From Halocaridina rubra (lineage: Eukaryota > Arthropoda > Malacostraca > Decapoda > Atyidae): 64,000 nucleotides of DNA. The translations under genes and the position numbers were made by a program. The notes beneath the pieces are model-generated. The model did no database searches. It was not told the origin of the DNA and worked only from the letters and a program-made list of their open reading frames with translations. Positions within the stretch are counted from its first letter, which is position 1, and each line of letters begins with the position of its first letter. The stretch covers positions 1 to 64,000 of the forward strand of contig JAXCGZ010001893.1 of the NCBI GenBank assembly GCA_037179515.1, given 5' to 3'. Below, piece after piece: positions 11,608 through 25,697 of this stretch.

Positions 11608-11801
11608 TACAAATGTTTAACTTCCCTATCAAAAGGAGTAACAGATAAAGCAACATGATCTATAACAGGTAATAAAAGTTCATCAGCAAGATCTCTCTGA
11701 ATGAAAGTGCGTTGTGAACCTATGTCAAGAAAACCACGTGTAATTCTTCACAAACCACTACCAGACAGTTGTATGGTTGCTGTAGGTAGTGCAGTTGCTA
11801 A
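11608..11801 (-). pseudogene. BEL-b aspartic protease remnant
   Basis: The minus strand carries RGFLDIGSQRTFIQRDLADEL, aligning with MFLDTGAQRSFIHSAVVK of the full-length BEL-a protease. The catalytic DTG has become DIG. Downstream, homology stops at about 11600, where the large pol deletion begins. The protease normally processes Gag-Pol inside the particle. Confidence 0.75.
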
Positions 11802-13388
11802 CTATGAATGAGAAGAATTTGTGTTGAGAGTATGTGCAGTTGTATCAGTTAAACAAACTTGAGCATTTGAGTTAGGTTCGGAAACAGATACAGTACCTAC
11901 ATTTTGTGATGCTCGAGTCGAGGTAGGTATTTGTGTATTTCTTTTAAACATGGAAGACCCTGATTTGCTCCCTACCATAGCATTGGAACTCAAATTACTA
12001 TTTGCATTAAAACCAGGTGAAATTGAAGTTACAGGGCGTGTAGGATTCTGTGGTTTTTGACAAAGTTTAATGCACATAGAAGTTATGATGAGTATTTGAG
12101 CTGCAATTACTACATTCAAATTTTCTACTACAATCACTGGCTCTGTGTCCAGATTTAAAAAAAAATAAAACAAAGGTTAAGTACTCTTACTAGATTTCGT
12201 CTACTGTCAAAAGTTGGATAATCTGTACAGTGCTTAGAACTGTGATTTTTGCCACAAAAAACACAAGAAACATATTGGTTTGATGTACCAGACTGTGTAC
12301 TTATAACAACAGACTTAACTGATTGTTCAGGATTGCACAACTTAGTATGTTGACTCTTTTTTGCCTTTTGTAATGACTTATTTTTCTTATTAGACTGTGG
12401 ATCAGATTCATTTACAGCCTTGGAAACAACCTCAGCTTTGCGGCTACCACTTTGAGGTTGCATTTTACACAATTCCATAAGCTCTATTATCTCTGAAAGT
12501 CCATCTGACAACTGCTCATATGTAAATTTTGTGCACTTACAGCGGTTTGCCAATGCACGGTAAGTTTCTCCTGGCAATTTACTAACAAGAGTTTCTAAAA
12601 AGAATTTATTATCAGTATACTGAGGTTCCAAATTTTCCAACTGTAGAACTAATTTTTCATATGCTAATTTAAACTCTAGAAGGTCGTCATGTTGATGACG
12701 TGGTACTGGCAAATTCTGTATTTCTCTTGCAAGCTACGTAAACAATCTGTCTGATCTACCAAACTGTTTTTTCAAAAGTTGTACTGCAGCTTTATAATTA
12801 GCATGTGTTACAGGAATACCTTCAATAGTTTTAAAGGCTCTATCCAATAAATGTGAGCATAAAGTAGTAAACTTGACTATATCATCCAAATCAATATGAG
12901 TATCAACCAAAGAGCTAAATATGTCCCAAAATGCTGACCACTCTGAGACATCACCATCAAATTTTGGGATTTCTATGGGAGAAAGCTTAGGCATTGGAAG
13001 CGAGTTCACTGGAGGAGTACGAGGGGGTATAGGTACAGTGCTCACACTGAACTTGTCATCTTTAAGTCTTGAAACTTGGTTTAAGAGTTTAAATGTTTCA
13101 CGTTTAAGATGACGAAAATCTCGACTAGCTGACAAATATAATGATGTGTCATCTATAATGTATACTTCATATTTACACCAAGTATCTAAATAGAGGTTAT
13201 ATTGCATTTTAAGCTCAAAGTATGCTAATTGCAAAGAAGAAATTGACACATTAGGGTCACTAACAATACTTGTGACAGAAGTGACAGCATCATTTAGCAT
13301 TTCAGTTTGATCAGAATATGTTGTTACTTCTGACTTGCAAGTCAGGGGTACTATCAATTACCAAGAGATCAGTATCTGTTTGTGACAT
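11802..13388 (-). pseudogene. BEL-b gag
   Basis: A minus-strand ATG at 13388 opens MSQTDTDLLVIDSTPDL, but the reading frame shifts almost at once to the frame that holds the body of gag. The DUF1759-type core is clear (IEIPKFDGDVSEWSAFWDIFSSLVDT, first part at 12734-12950), followed by KTIEGIPVTHANY. A stop near 12734 and a frame change lead to 12712-12155 with a zinc-knuckle-like CVFCGKNHSSKHC. A further shift leads to a Ser/Thr/Asn-rich linker at 12173-11802. It is related to but clearly distinct from BEL-a gag. Confidence 0.85.
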
Positions 13389-13715
13389 TTTGAGTAGCTT
13401 AGGTACGCAAATTCAAATTTATCAATCAAATAAATGCAACAAAAATAACACAAAACTACAATAAGCACAAAAATACACAATGTATTAGAATTGTATACTT
13501 AAACCAACAGCATTCCATGTGCTAATGCTAACTTTGAAAGTGCCTAACGATAAGAGGCAAGCAGATTATAGTTGTGTTGATGTAATACCGTCTGATGGCC
13601 AACAAAAATATGCCAACATAGGCAGTAGCAGTGTAAGACAAAGACCAAGTTCATAAATTAAAATAGCAAATAAGAAAATACACTTTAATACTGAAATAAA
13701 TGAGTGAACCAGAAC

Positions 13716-13733
13716 ATCCGGTTCAAAGGACCA
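13716..13733 (-). other. BEL-b primer binding site
   Basis: The minus strand reads TGGTCCTTTGAACCGGAT, 20 bases inside the LTR end at 13754. It differs from the BEL-a site by one base. Confidence 0.75.
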
Positions 13734-13753
13734 GAAAAAAATTGTAAGCATAG

Positions 13754-15264
13754 TGTGGTGAACACTCTAGTCCTTTTCTGGCTCAAACTAAAGAACTAGG
13801 CAACATGTATCCGAGACTCCGCCCCCTCTCTCAGAATCAATACACCTTGCATACTATTTTTTTAGGGAGTCAAACATCTCAAAAATATTTTGAGGGCATC
13901 AGGTTTTATATCTTCTAGGAATAGCCTAGGAATCTTTAGTATTTAATGGACTGTATTTAATTTTTAGGGATCTGGTGAGCATGCCAAAAAATGTTAGGCT
14001 AGCCTGTGATAATCATAAATATTGAAAATTACACAATATGGTAGGCCTAGCCTAGAAAAATTGAAATATATTAGATGATTGGTCTATGCTACTTACACTA
14101 GGCTACTGGGATAAAAATTACACATTATATTAAGAATATCACATAATGTAATAGAAAACAATTTATAATTGGCATACAAAAAAAATACAAATAAATAACA
14201 ACTTGGATTATTTCAAATGACACTTTTTCCTTCAAAAATATATTGTTGCAAATATATAAAGAGGTATTTAACAACATAAATACCGCAAGGCTAAGGAAAA
14301 CTTGAAATTATATAATATTTTTTACAATAAACCACTGTAGCCTAGGCTTAGTGTTCCTCTCTAGGCTACAAAACATAAAATCATCTACTGAGCCAAAATC
14401 ACAATATTTGACATACTTATGTAGGCCACAAAATCAACAAGATCAAATGTCACAGATTACTGAAAATATTAGTGACACTCAAAACACAATGCAACAGAAG
14501 CATCCCAGCTCAAGCAGGCTAGGATAGCATTGAGGCCTAGTCTGGAGAAGATAGGCCAGGATAACCTATTGTTCATATGACAGCCTAGGGTATTGTTTCT
14601 TTACCAAATATACATATATCAGACATATTCTTTACCATATATACATATATCAGATGGTATGCATCAACATTCTACAGTGTGACCTTATATTTTAACTTAT
14701 TAAACTTATCTTGATATTTGATGGGTAGATCTATGCTGGTATTTCACAGTTTTAGTGATTTTTTTTTCTTTGGCCATGACTCTCTTTCTCAGAGCCGGGG
14801 AAAAAGTGTGGCAAATTCTCCATCAGTAAACAAGAGTGTATCAGTGTTCAAAAGGGTTACAAATGGCTTAAGAAATATTTCTAGATAAATTATTTATCAT
14901 TACTTTACCAAGCTAGAAACTGTTAAATCTGCGTGCCTCCCTTACAATAAACTACTGAAATCTAAACATTTTATAAATACAAAATATAGATGCATATAAT
15001 ATTCAGTGACGAAGTCATAATCAAAATACGAAAAAAAAAGGTCAGCGTCTGCATACAAATAAGTAGTAGTATCCCTTTTTTTTAAATTAGATAATAAGAG
15101 CAAGGGAGTCACAGATTGCAAAAAATAGAAAATTAAATAAATATAAAGAGGCAAATGGGCATCTTTGAAACCATTTTATTTATTTTCATTGGGATGGAGA
15201 CAGCACAAACAAAACCAAGGGTTCTCTGTGACGTCATACCTGTTGCACTGAACTTTTCAGGACA
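13754..15264 (-). repeat. BEL-b 5' LTR (with empty site of the BEL-a insertion)
   Basis: A 1511 bp LTR runs, on the minus strand, from TGTCCTGAAA to GTTCACCACA (TG...CA). It aligns with 149-869 plus 3128-3814. At 14569-14573 a single TTGTT marks the uninterrupted target occupied by BEL-a in the other LTR. The first ~95 bp (13754-13848) have no partner in the window. Confidence 0.87.
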
Positions 15265-17496
15265 CTGGTCAAGGAAACTGGTCGATAGCTCAGAGCCGTA
15301 TCCCTTCTTCCCTTTTTGAAGATAGGCATCACGTTTGCTTGTTTCCAGCATCTTGGAATCTCCCCTGACTCCAGTGACTTTTTAAATACGATACTTAGTG
15401 CCACTGATATTGAGTTTGCGCATTTTTTAAGTGCATGAGGGGATATGTCTTCAGGACCTGTAGCTTTATGAACATTTAACTCCATCAGCGCCTTGCACAC
15501 CTCTGTGACTATAAGGTTGATGTTCTCTAGTATCGGCCTTGAGCTTCTATCTCTGCAATCTGAGGAGGTGGGGTATTTTCTACTGTAAATACTGACTGAA
15601 TCTCCTTGTTCAATTCTTTGCAGATCTCTTCATCCGTCTCAGTGATGCTTCCATCCGCTCTCTTTAGCCTTAAAACCTGTTCTTTTACATTCAGTTTTCC
15701 TCTGATAAAGCTGTGGAAAAGCTTGGGATTTTCTTTAGCCTTCCTGGTGATGTCCCTCTCATAGTCTCTCTCTGCCTCTCTTCTTTTACTTAGGTAGTCA
15801 TTTCTTGATCTTTTGTAGCTTTGCCAGGCATTTATGTTTTTTCTCCTCCTATAACTTTTCCAGCATTTGTCTCTCCACTACTTAGCTCTTTTACACTCAT
15901 TATCGAACCATTTCTCTCTGGCATGAATTACACCTACTTTGGTGACAGGTATGCAGCAATCTACTATCTTCCCATATTTCTCACAAAAGATGTTATTCAT
16001 TTATTGTACAGATTTGTTGTAAAATAAGGCTCTCCAATCAATAACTGCAAAAAGCTCATTCATTTTGATGTAATCTTCTTTCGGATAGTTCCTCCTCATG
16101 TCCTCAGTGCCTCTACTCTCAGGCAGAATATCTTCAATGATATACTCCATCAACAACACACAGTGGTCACTCTTTCCAATTTGTGGTTCATACTAAATTT
16201 TTTCAATATACAACACATTATCTGTGAATACTAGATGAAGTAGTGATGGCTCATCCCCACCCTTGGCCCTCGTTGGTTCCATTACATGTTGGTGTAGGAA
16301 ATTCTCTTGTACGCAATCTAGGAATCTTGCCCCGGATGAGTCCTCACCACTGTGTGGGTCAAGATTTATTCAATCTCTCTTTTTATGGTTAAAATCTCCC
16401 ATAATCAAAATCCTACATTTTCTCTCCCGTGCTATGTTAACAACTGAGTTTATGACTTCATTAGTACCTATATGACTTTCCTCATAAGTTGCTAGCCTAT
16501 TCTGGTTCCTTGGTGGGTTATATACAACAGTTATTATAATGCTCTCTGACCCAGTATTTATGCGAGCAACAAGAAGTTCCTTGAACCCACTTTCTATAGC
16601 CAAGTTTATTTCTTCAACTTGAATCCTTTCACTTATGAGCAGTGCTATCCCTCCACCAGTCCTCTCAGATCTTTCAACCCTTAAAAGTCTGAAGCCCTTA
16701 GGAAAAACTGTGACACTGTTTATGTCCTCACTCAACTTAGTCTCTGTAATTACTACTATATCTGCCTTACTGTTATGAATCCTATCTTTTAATTCTACTG
16801 CCTTGCCAGGTAATCCATCAGCATTTGTGTATAACAATCTTAATGAGGCCCCATCCCCTGATCTTCTGTCATTATCTTCTTTATCTCCCCTTTGTCTGGA
16901 AGAACTCTGAAATGAAAATTTTTCTTCTCTTCTTCACTTCTTTCCTCATTTAACCTTCTTGCCTCTTGAAACAAGTTTTTGATTTTCCCATATCTTCCTG
17001 TGTTCTGTATTGTTTAATGAACACTTCTTTGGATTCTTGAAGGTCTTTTAGACTTTTTTTCTCAACAATATTTCCGTACATGTTTCCCCTCTCTCAAAGG
17101 TTACTTTATTTGGTCTCGGCTTTCCTTCCCTCGAATATTTGCCTAGTTGGTGAATGTTTTCAATATCCTCAGGACCACAAACTACTCCAAGCTTTCTTAT
17201 CAGGTCTACAACCCTAGCTTAATTTTCTTCAAGTCTCCCCTGCCATGTTGGCTCCTGGGATTCGCTTATGCCTGAGATTACCACTGTCTTCCCTTTATCA
17301 AGTGCCTGTTTAATCAGTGGATTTGCCCTTTCCATCACAAAGTCTTTCATCTTTTTGATTACTGTCTCTTTATAGTCAACTGTTTGTATGTTTTCCAGTG
17401 CCACCACCTTTACAGCCTCTTTTACTGCCACATTTCCCTTTAGTGCATCAGCAAAGGAAGTTTTCATGGCATCATGTTCCATATTCAGCTCCTGGG
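15265..17496 (-). pseudogene. L2-a copy 2: ORF1 end, endonuclease, RT start; cut by BEL-b
   Basis: The minus strand runs from ORF1 (QELNMEHDAMKTSFADAL at ~17490) through the endonuclease (LLYTNADGLPGKAVELK at 16837) to the RT block ATGPEDISPHALKKCANSIS and YRPVSLTS at ~15280. It stops at the BEL-b LTR boundary. The RT continues in other copies with IVCKVMEKLL, so the missing 3' half should lie beyond the left end of the window, on the far side of BEL-b. Frameshifts and stops are scattered (e.g. near 17220 and 15890-16030). The right end is a 5' truncation inside ORF1. Confidence 0.9.
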
Positions 17497-17512
17497 ACAT
17501 GTGCTTGTATAT

Positions 17513-17907
17513 GTGATTACCTAATTGTGTTTACGGGAAAGAGCCCAAAGCTCGTATCTTCCCGTCTCCTGATCGGTTCCATTTTAGACTTAGTGATACT
17601 TATCATACCTGTCCTTAAAACTATGGATTGAGATAGCATCAACTACCTCCTCGCTTAGCGAATTCCAATTATCAACTACTCTTACACTGAAAAAGTATTT
17701 CCTTACATCCTGCAAAGAAGTTTTCTTACGAAGCTTCAAACTATGACCTCTAGTTCTAGAGCCAGCCATATCGAAATATCGATCCCTATCCACTCTATCA
17801 TAACCATGAAGGAATTTAAAGACTGTCACCATTTCTCCCCTTACTCTTCTAGCTTCGAGTGATGGTAAGTCTAATTCCCTCGGCCTCTCATCATAACTGA
17901 GATTGCG
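17513..17907 (-). pseudogene. L2-a copy 3: 3' terminal fragment
   Basis: It encodes the last ~95 residues of ORF2 (VFKFLHGYDRVDRDRYFDMA to DRYDKYH, 17832-17590) and the 3' UTR ending TAATTAGGTAATCAC. It lies immediately upstream of copy 2 in the same direction, with a 16 bp spacer (17497-17512) containing ATGTG near both sides. Upstream (17908 onward) the similarity ends abruptly, as in a 5' truncation. Confidence 0.9.
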
Positions 17908-18245
17908 TATGTATATTTATGTGCATATTTATAAATATTTATATTATTATTATTTTTTCCATTATTCTTGTCATTTTTTCTGTTTGGTTTGTGTGATTTT
18001 GAGCTCTTTAGACCTTTGCTTTTTTTATATTGAAGGGATTATCTACTTACCGAACTATGATAGTAATTAGATATTAACATATTCTATTGTTAATGACTTA
18101 TTAATGATTTTGTCGGTTTTCTTTGATTGAGGGTCAATTTCTTTTGGACTAGACCTATCTCACTATCTTTAATTTTTAATTCCCTCAGGTCTCCCCAGTC
18201 CTTTTTCATTTTACTCCCTCTGTCGCTGTTATTTTATATTTAATG
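17908..18245. other. Unassigned AT-rich spacer
   Basis: No ORF or recognised repeat. It is T-rich with a short (ATT) run near 17943-17956. Confidence 0.5.
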
Positions 18246-20259
<2,014 letters not shown>

Positions 20260-20403
20260 AATAATAGAGGAGCCGTTACAAAGCCTTATCCTCAAAGTAC
20301 AAGTACTACGGAGAAAGGTGGTGTTCTTTTTGTTGGGGTTTGTTGAGGTGTTCGTGGTGGTGTCGTTGTTGGTGTTGGTGCTGTTGGTATTTGTGCAGGG
20401 GAT

Positions 20404-20694
20404 ATGTCAATTTCTGACACCAGCAAACTCATTTTTTATTTAAGGAGAGAGTTGGTCGCAGTCAGGCAGGAGGTCAGGTCCTTAGCAAAGGAGAACAGGG
20501 AGTTGAAAGATAAAGTGGAGGTGTTAAGCAGGAAGGGGAATTTGAGTAGTGAAGAGGATTGGAAAATTGTGAATAAGGCTTCAACTAGGATGGTTGTCAT
20601 GAAAAATGATAGTTTTCGCCTTCATGTAGCTAATTATTTTAGTTCACTTGGGAATGAATGTGAAAGTGGAGGAGTGAATCTTCAGGATCCATGA
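20404..20694 (+). CDS. CR1-like ORF1 N-terminal part
   Basis: A 96-codon frame starts MSISDTSKLIFYLRRELVAV. Residues ~10-45 are heptad-rich and Lys/Glu-rich (VRSLAKENRELKDKVEVLS), so a coiled coil is likely. It continues EDWKIVNKASTR before a stop at 20692. The SGNH-like VVGDSQ lies just beyond in another frame. Non-LTR ORF1 products bind element RNA. It is probably not functional, because the element is deleted. Confidence 0.65.
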   Translation: MSISDTSKLIFYLRRELVAVRQEVRSLAKENRELKDKVEVLSRKGNLSSEEDWKIVNKASTRMVVMKNDSFRLHVANYFSSLGNECESGGVNLQDP

Positions 20695-20787
20695 AATCTG
20701 ATAGTTGTACTAATGTCCATAGAGACAGAGGTATGAAAAGCAATCATGTTGTTGGTGATTCTCAGATACTATAATAGACAATACGAG

Positions 20788-21254
20788 TTATAAGCTAAAT
20801 AACCATGATATAATGAGCTCTCAGTATGAGAGGGATTTAGGTGTTCTTGTATGATTTAATCTCAAACCAAGAGAGCAGTGTGATGCAGTCAGAAATAAAG
20901 CAAACAGAATTTTAGGATTTATCTCAAAAAGTGCTAGCAGTAAGACGGAAAAGGTTATTGTGTAGCTCCATCTTGCATTAGTTAGGCCCTATATGGATTA
21001 TGCTGTGCAACTTTGGTCACCCTATTACAGGATGGAAATTAAATCCTTGGAGAGAGTGCAGTGAAGAATGACAAATATGATACGCAATAACAGAAATCTA
21101 TCATATGAAGACCGGCTAAAAAAACTTAATCTGCACTCTCTGGAGAGGCGTAGAGTTAGGGGGGATATGATTGAGGTGTATAAATGGTTTAAAGGAATTA
21201 ACAAGGGTGATATTAATAAAGTTTTAAAATTCTTGATCAAACCAGAACTCGATA
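20788..21254 (+). pseudogene. CR1-like ORF2, C-terminal fragment
   Basis: It shows YERDLGVLV, NLKPREQCDAVRNKANRILG, HLALVRPYMDYAVQLWSPYY, LSYEDRLKKLNLHSLERRRV and RGDMIEVYKWFKGINKGD. In-frame stops occur after GVLV, after EKVIV and after LERVQ. This is the post-RT region of CR1-group ORF2. It is cut by the Tigger-type element at 21255; remains of the next ~50 residues follow at 22421-22580. Confidence 0.85.
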
Positions 21255-21361
21255 TACAGTGTTGCCTCCCTTATCGCGGTAGTTCGGTTCCGGGAGCTGG
21301 CGCGAACCAGGAAAATCGCGAAGTAGGATCAGCCTTTAATTTTTTTTTTTTTTTTTTTTTT

Positions 21362-22321
<960 letters not shown>

Positions 22322-22365
<44 letters not shown>
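22322..22365. repeat. Poly(A) tract
   Basis: About 44 A residues follow CATCCTGGTGT at the end of fold-back arm 2. The matching T tract lies beside arm 1 at 21338-21361. Confidence 0.95.
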
Positions 22366-22366
<1 letters not shown>

Positions 22367-22620
22367 GCGATACAGTGAGAACGCGAACCAAGAAACGCGA
22401 ATAACCGGGGTAACACTGTAATAGGTTTAAGCTTTATATTTTTAGGTTTAGAAAGGAAATTGGTAAAAAGTGGTTTGGTAATAGAGTAGTTAATACATGG
22501 AACAGGCTTCCTAGTAGTATAATAAATACCATACCTTAGACACCTTCAAATGTAGGTTAGACAGGCATATGACAGACGAAGGGTGGGTATGAATAGGTTA
22601 GTGCTTTGTACGATTAAAAA

Positions 22621-23149
22621 AAGAAAAAAATATGGAGTGGAATAAATTACTTACAAATGCAGTACTATACAGTACTTAGGGTAGAGACACTTAGCTTTGT
22701 AAACCATGAAGTATACAATATTAGTCAATTTTAATACAGTAATAATATAATAATATAGTACAGTGCAATAATACATACATTAATACATGGGTAGATAATG
22801 GGTAGGTTTTGTTCGCATATGTGAATGTTCGTAATTTAGCTGTTCGGAAGTAAGGGGGCTTCTGTATATGTCGCGGAACGACACATTTTTCGTATAGGAA
22901 TCAGAATTACTTTAGCTTTTGTAGTGTCGCGGTTGCTTATCAAGTCCTTTGTCGTCAGTGAAGTTTATCTCTCTGTTACACCACTAACCCATAGTGTATT
23001 TATGTATGTTAACCCCTTAGTTTAAGTCTTTGTACATATTAATAATTAGTTTCATTCTGTGTGTATATTTTAATCTTTGCACGAAACTGATGTTAATAGG
23101 GAATGATGCAAGGAAATGATGAGCAGAATATTTTGAGTGGTTGCTGATT
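22621..23149. other. Unassigned, with possible Tigger-type end
   Basis: No gene. The stretch at 22800-22868 (GTTCGCATATGTGAATGTTC to GGGGGCTTCTGTA) resembles a TA-flanked Tigger/mariner terminus, but I see no partner end. The rest is AT-rich. Confidence 0.35.
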
Positions 23150-25020
23150 GTTGAGGAAGATAGATAGGCAGCTATAGTGGCAGTGGGGGGGTGTTCAAGT
23201 GTTCAGGTGCCAGTAATGGGAGGTGGAAATGAGATAGAGATCACAAGAGAGGAGGTGAAAAGGGCATTGGGTGAAACGAATGCAAGTAAAGCAAATGGAA
23301 TGGATGGTGTGAGAGTGGAGATATTGAAAGAAGGGGGTGTGACTGCATTGGAATGGTTGGTGAGAGTGTTTAATATATACTTTATGTTGTCAATGGTGCC
23401 ATTGTAATGGATGATTGCTTGTATAGTGCCCCTATGCAAAGGTAAGGGAAGTGTGTATGAATGCAGTAATTTTAGGCATATAAGTTTATTGAGTGTGTTA
23501 GGAAAAGTGTAGGGTGGGATACTGATTTATAGGATTAGAGATAAGACAGAAAATGTGATTGCAGAAGTGCAGAGTGGTCTTAGGAGAGGTAGAGGTTGTA
23601 TAGATAAAATTTTTTAAGTTAGGCAGTTATGTGAGAAATATTTAGCAAACGAATAAGGATGTGTAGTTTGCATTTATGGATCTGGAGAAAGCATATGATA
23701 GAGTTGATAGAGAGGCAATGTGGAATGTTTTGAGGTTATATGGAATTAATAGTAGACTCTTGCAAGCAGTGGAGTTTGTTTGAGGGCAGTAGAGCTTGTG
23801 TTAGGGTAGGGAATGAAGTGAGTGAGTGGTTTCCAGTGAGTGTGGGACTGAGACAGGGATATATGATGTCACCATGGCTGTTCAATTTGTATATTGATGG
23901 AGTCGTAAGAGAAGTGAATGAGCAAGTGCGTGGTCGAGGTTTGAGAATGGTAGATGGGGATGATAATGAGTGGAAGCTGAATCAGTTGCTGTTTGCATAT
24001 GCTACTGTGGTGGTGGCAGATTCAGAGGAGAAGCTGTGTCACTTAGTGTCAGAATTTGGAATGGTGTGTGAGAGAAGGAAGTTGCGAGTGAATGTGGGAA
24101 AGAGTAAGGTTATGAGGTGTACAAGAAATGAGGATGGTGCTGGAATGAATTTTATGTTGAATGGAGAGACATTTGAGGAAGTTGATCAGTTTACATATTT
24201 AGACTCGGTTATAGCTGCAAATGGTGGAGGAAGCAGATGTGTGGCACAGAGTGAATGAAGAATGTAAAGTCTTGGGTGCATTGAAAGGTGTGATGAAGAA
24301 TAGAGGGCTGGAAATAATTGTTAAGAAAGTTTGTATGAGAAAGTGGTTGTGCCAACTGTGATGTATGGATCAGAGTTATGGGGTATGAAAGTACGTGAGA
24401 GACAGAAACTAAATGTGTTTGTGATGAAATGCCCGAGGAGTATGATTGGTGTATCTCGGTTGGATAGGGTTAGGAATGAATTGGTGAGAGCGGACAGGTG
24501 TGAGGAGAGAATTGGCAGCCGAAGTAGATATGAATGTTTTGAGATGGATTGGCCATGTGGAGAGGATGGATGATGAAAGACTGCTGAAAAAGGTGATGAA
24601 TGCGAGAGTTGATGGGAGAAATGCTAGAGTGAGGCCTAGGTTTGGGTGGATGGATGTAGTAAGGAGAGCCCTGAATGATAGGAGGATGGATGTGAGGGAA
24701 GCAAGTGAGTGTGCTAGGAATAGGAATGAGTGGCGAGCGATTGTGATGCAGCTCTGATGGGCATCTGCTGTTACCACGGGGCTGCAATGTACAGAGGTAG
24801 CCCTGTGGTAGAGGCAGTAGGGGAGTTGGAATTATGATGCGACACAGATTGTGGAAGAGCTGGGAGGATGGGCCGTGGCACTCCAGCAGTGCCATCTGAA
24901 CGGTCGCTAGCTCCCTAGTCATTGCCTATAGAGCAAAGTATTCCCCTTATAGTTTCTTTTTTTTGTTGTAGGCTACTCCCAAAATTGTGGGAAACAGCAA
25001 AGGTAAATGATAATGACTAA
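23150..25020 (+). pseudogene. RTE-like non-LTR retrotransposon, RT to 3' end
   Basis: The order is a pre-RT block (ITREEVKRALGETNASKANGM at 23240), a degenerate NYR-like and SGLRRGRGCIDKIF region with stops, WFPVSVGLRQGYMMSPWLFN (23829-23888), and the position of the catalytic box, which reads LLFAYATVVV at 23986-24015. The family FADD aspartates are therefore lost. The C-terminal part follows (KLRVNVGKSKVMRC, VVPTVMYGSELWGMK, LRWIGHVERMDDERLLKKVM). Many frameshifts and stops occur. The 3' UTR runs to the tail GGTAAATGATAATGA at ~25020. The clade is not certain (RTE-like by the RWIGHV region). Confidence 0.85.
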
Positions 25021-25256
25021 CCTGCACATTCCGATGTTCATTTGTTCAGACCGTGGAATTATGGGTTGTTTTGTTTATAGTCGGAAAGGCTGGTTTTTTC
25101 GCGGCAAGAACGAGAGGGAAGGTCAAGACGTAATGTTTCAACATAAGTTATTGTAATTAGGGAAGCTTTTTGTTACCATAACTGCCGATGGCAGCATTAC
25201 CACTAAGATTTTACAACCATGTCTCCAGCTAGATGAGTACAGGACATTTATGTATA
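25021..25256. other. Unassigned sequence between elements
   Basis: No gene or recognised repeat. It ends in TA beside the Tigger-B end. Confidence 0.4.
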
Positions 25257-25506
25257 CAGTCAACTTGCTTGTTACGTGTGTTTATAATACATGAAATTAA
25301 AATAACACCTCCATAAATTAATAGTAAAAAAATGGTTTATTTTAGTATATAAGCAACCACCTCGGACCACTTTCCCACCATGCTGCCATGTGCTTTAGTG
25401 TCTCTTGACCCAGAATACTGTGTGGATATATCGCTTGTTATAACTGCTTTTGTAGTAAGGTTTGTGTTTCTTGTTCTTTTTTGCAGATTTTTATATATCT
25501 ATCATG

Positions 25507-25697
25507 GCCAGTATACGCCCAGGAAAAGACTGTGGAAATGCTTCTACTCCCAAAAGAGTGAGAAAGGCAATAGACCTGAGCGTGGTGAGAGTACGGCGCC
25601 CATAAAACGGTCGATTAACTACGTGAAAGCACGTTGCGCACTATCCGTGAAAATGCGGAAAGAATATAGAAAAGTGCAAAAGCTGGTGTTAGTTTAA
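25507..25697 (+). pseudogene. Tigger-B transposase N-terminal remnant
   Basis: ATGGCCAGTATACGCCCAGG opens MASIRPGKDCGNASTPKRVR and KAIDL, which has the look of the start of pogo/CENP-B type transposases. A frame change leads to GESTAPIKRSINYVKARCAL and KMRKEYRKV, resembling the DNA-binding helix-turn-helix that follows. It stops at 25695-25697. No DDE domain remains. Confidence 0.55.

Larger units (their letters stand above)
149..15264 (-). mobile_element. BEL/Pao LTR retrotransposon BEL-b, nested and decayed
   Basis: A minus-strand BEL/Pao element reads 5' LTR (13754-15264), PBS, gag (13388-11802), a protease remnant, RNase H and integrase (11607-9954, resuming 5056-4007), PPT, and 3' LTR (3814 down to ~149). 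The two LTR regions align over most of their length. The minus-strand LTR start TGTCCTGAAA is next to a GGGGGAGAG purine tract at 3815-3825, as expected for a 3' LTR. Two later insertions interrupt it: L2-a at 5057-9948, and a deleted BEL-a at 870-3127. The reverse-transcriptase catalytic region is missing. The 5' LTR borders an L2-a fragment at 15265, so BEL-b itself landed in a non-LTR element. Frameshifts and stops make it non-autonomous. The family assignment rests on the gag, RNase H and integrase sequences and is firm. The outer end of the 3' LTR is not resolved. Confidence 0.88.

Noticed and set aside
25380..25500. Upstream extension of the Tigger-B transposase frame to 25380
   Set aside because: The extra N-terminal part is hydrophobic and unlike pogo-type starts. 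The ATG at 25507 gives the expected MASxRPG-like start.
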